Below the pieces are notes generated by a model. That model was not told the DNA's origin. It made no database searches and saw nothing but the letters and a program-made list of their open reading frames with translations. Positions 35,245-36,872 of a stretch of 36,872 bases of DNA are shown here, one piece after another. Position 1 is the stretch's first letter. Each line of letters opens with the position of its first letter. This DNA is from Prevotellaceae bacterium (GTDB lineage: Bacteria > Bacteroidota > Bacteroidia > Bacteroidales > Muribaculaceae). The stretch lies in assembly GCA_021772015.1 (NCBI GenBank), contig JAETNS010000023.1, positions 1 through 36,872 of the forward strand, given 5' to 3'. The position numbers were made by a program, and so were the translations under genes.

Positions 35245-36738
35245 ATGGCATACGAATTTATCTCGGCGGCAGAAGCAGCCGGAATGATTTGCAACGGAAA
35301 CACCCTCGGGCTGTCAGGCTTCACTGCTCCGGGCAACCCCAAGAGTATCACAGAGGCGCTTGCGGCAAAAGCTGCCGCAGAGCACGAGCAAGGTCGTGAA
35401 TTCAAGGTGAACATATTCACCGGAGCCTCTACCAACGACCATGTCGACGGCATTCTGGCCCGTAACAATGCCATCAACATGCGCGCACCTTACCAGAACA
35501 CCCCCGACCTGCGCAAACGCATCAACGCCCATGATGCCCATTACTTCGACCGCCACCTCTCCGAGATGGCCCAGGAGATGCGCTACGGGTTCTATGGCGA
35601 CATAGATTTCGCCATCATTGAAGCCGCCGCCATAGACGAAAACGGAGAGGTGCTGCTGGGGTGCGGTGTCGGCAACATCCCGACATATGCACCCCGCGCT
35701 AAAAAGATTTTCATCGAACTGAACGAAGCCCTTCCCCAGGCCCTCATGGGGATGCACGACATATACCTTCCCGCCGATCCCCCTTATCGCCGGGAAATCC
35801 CGATTTTCTCCCCCAAAGACCGCGCCGGTCGCCCGACACTGAAAATCGATCCCTCGAAAGTCGTAGGCATTGTCAGGACAAACTCCCTTGACGGGGTGAA
35901 GGCTTTCACCAAGCCTGACGAGGTTTCGGAAAAAATCGGATCAAACGTTGTCAACTTCCTCATTTCCGAATATCGCAAAGGACGCATCCCCAAAGAATTC
36001 CTGCCGTTGCAGAGCGGTGTGGGCAACGTGGCAAACGCCGTGCTTCACTATCTCGGAGTCGACAAGGAGCTGCCTAACTTCATGATGTACACCGAAGTCG
36101 TGCAAGACTCCGTGCTTGAATTGCTCCGTCTTGGGAAATGCACATTCGCGAGCACCTGCTCCATGACTTTCTCCGACGATGTGGAAAGACAGCTGTTCGC
36201 CGACATGGACTTCTTCCATGACAAGATCCTGTTGCGTCCGGCGGAAATATCCAACAACCCCGAGGTGATAAGACGCCTCGGAGTCATAGCGATGAACACC
36301 GCCCTTGAGGCTGACATATTCGGCAACGTCAACTCCACCCATGTCCTTGGCACCAGAATGATGAACGGCATCGGAGGATCAGGCGATTTCACCCGCAACG
36401 GATATATCTCTATCTTCTCATGCCCCTCCATCACAAAAGAAGGTCTGATAAGCAATATCGTACCCCATGTGTCACACCACGACCACTCGGAACACTCGGT
36501 GGATGTGTTGGTGACAGACCAGGGATTCGCAGATCTCCGCGCGAAAGATCCAGTACAGAGGGCTGAAGCGATCATAGAGAACTGCGCCCACCCGATGTAC
36601 CGCGACCTGTTGTGGGATTACCTCAAGATGGGCAAAGGTGGCCAGACACCGGCCACGCTCAATGCGGCATACGCTTTCCACACAGCTTTCGCCGAGACAG
36701 GCGACATGCGCAACGTGGACTTCGCCAAATATGTCTGA
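35245..36738 (+). CDS. Acetyl-CoA hydrolase/CoA-transferase family
   Basis: The 497-residue cytoplasmic enzyme belongs to the acetyl-CoA hydrolase/succinyl-CoA:acetate (or propionyl-CoA:succinate) transferase family, with the likely catalytic Glu284 in YTEVVQDS. It probably moves CoA between acids, a step in Bacteroidales succinate/propionate or acetate formation. Other family marks are GLSGFTAPGNPKSI near the start and GIGGSGDFTRNG. The exact substrate cannot be read. It stands alone, with its own promoter and a terminator. Confidence 0.88.
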   Translation: MAYEFISAAEAAGMICNGNTLGLSGFTAPGNPKSITEALAAKAAAEHEQGREFKVNIFTGASTNDHVDGILARNNAINMRAPYQNTPDLRKRINAHDAHYFDRHLSEMAQEMRYGFYGDIDFAIIEAAAIDENGEVLLGCGVGNIPTYAPRAKKIFIELNEALPQALMGMHDIYLPADPPYRREIPIFSPKDRAGRPTLKIDPSKVVGIVRTNSLDGVKAFTKPDEVSEKIGSNVVNFLISEYRKGRIPKEFLPLQSGVGNVANAVLHYLGVDKELPNFMMYTEVVQDSVLELLRLGKCTFASTCSMTFSDDVERQLFADMDFFHDKILLRPAEISNNPEVIRRLGVIAMNTALEADIFGNVNSTHVLGTRMMNGIGGSGDFTRNGYISIFSCPSITKEGLISNIVPHVSHHDHSEHSVDVLVTDQGFADLRAKDPVQRAEAIIENCAHPMYRDLLWDYLKMGKGGQTPATLNAAYAFHTAFAETGDMRNVDFAKYV

Positions 36739-36772
36739 CACCTGAATTTCAGACTTGTCCTAAAGCCTAACA

Positions 36773-36827
36773 GGGACGTGGCCTGACGGCGGGGAAACCG
36801 CCAGCCCACGCCCAGAAGGCTGTTTTT
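36773..36827 (+). terminator. Terminator after the CoA-transferase gene
   Basis: Nested stems GGCGG/CCGCC (36788-36792 with 36798-36802) and CGTGG/CCACG (36777-36781 with 36806-36810), extended by GGG/CCC, are followed by TTTTT at 36823-36827. This is a good intrinsic terminator shape. Confidence 0.65.
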
Positions 36828-36872
36828 ACGTCAAACAGCGTGATAAATAATGAATAAAAAAAAAAAAAAAAA

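Overview
The window looks like chromosomal DNA from a gut-type Bacteroidales bacterium, plausibly Muribaculaceae. The reasons are Bacteroidales promoters (TTTG, about 20 nt, TAnnTTTG), Bacteroidetes outer-membrane protein families, a glycine-lipid acyltransferase pair, and the ftsX-DUF3098-uppP-truB-queA gene order. No tRNA, rRNA, insertion sequence or CRISPR array was seen. The family assignment is an inference; the sequence does not name the organism.

Layout. 1-3977 (minus strand): the housekeeping group typA, hisS and a small outer-membrane barrel, ending in a strong terminator. 4115-17141 (all minus): a radical-SAM RiPP locus of about 13 kb, the most interesting part of the window. Read in the direction of transcription it holds a membrane-bound TPR/HTH regulator, precursor peptide 2, SPASM radical SAM 2, outer-membrane barrel 2, a peptidase-containing ABC exporter (C39), a one-helix small membrane protein, a soluble regulator matching the C-terminal domain of the first regulator, precursor peptide 1, SPASM radical SAM 1 and outer-membrane barrel 1. 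It therefore has two parallel modules (precursor, hairpin, radical SAM enzyme, barrel) around one shared exporter. The two precursors have double-glycine leaders and unrelated Cys-rich cores. Their promoters look alike, and each module has a strong, unrelated hairpin between precursor and maturase.

17313-18049 (plus): a HigBA-type toxin-antitoxin pair. 18065-19535 (minus): a YigZ/IMPACT protein and a DUF115-like protein. 19665-26661 (plus): a tightly packed run, with ATGA overlaps, of glycine-lipid acyltransferases (glsA- and glsB-like), a Wzi-family barrel, a small lipoprotein, LegB, an ATP-grasp enzyme and NeuB/LegI. This suggests envelope lipid plus sialic-acid-like (nonulosonate) sugar synthesis, but the remaining sugar-pathway enzymes are absent here. 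26759-28890 (plus): prmC, recX, comF. 28984-35116 (minus): DUF2148, queA, truB, uppP, DUF3098, ftsX and miaB. 35245-36738 (plus): an acetyl-CoA hydrolase/CoA-transferase, then a terminator and a 17-base A run at the window edge.

Model for the RiPP locus (inference): the leaders guide the radical SAM enzymes, the C39 domain of the exporter cuts after the GG and moves the product out of the cytoplasm, and the barrels act on the product at the outer membrane. The TPR/HTH regulator and its solo paralogue may adjust expression in response to an envelope or peptide signal.
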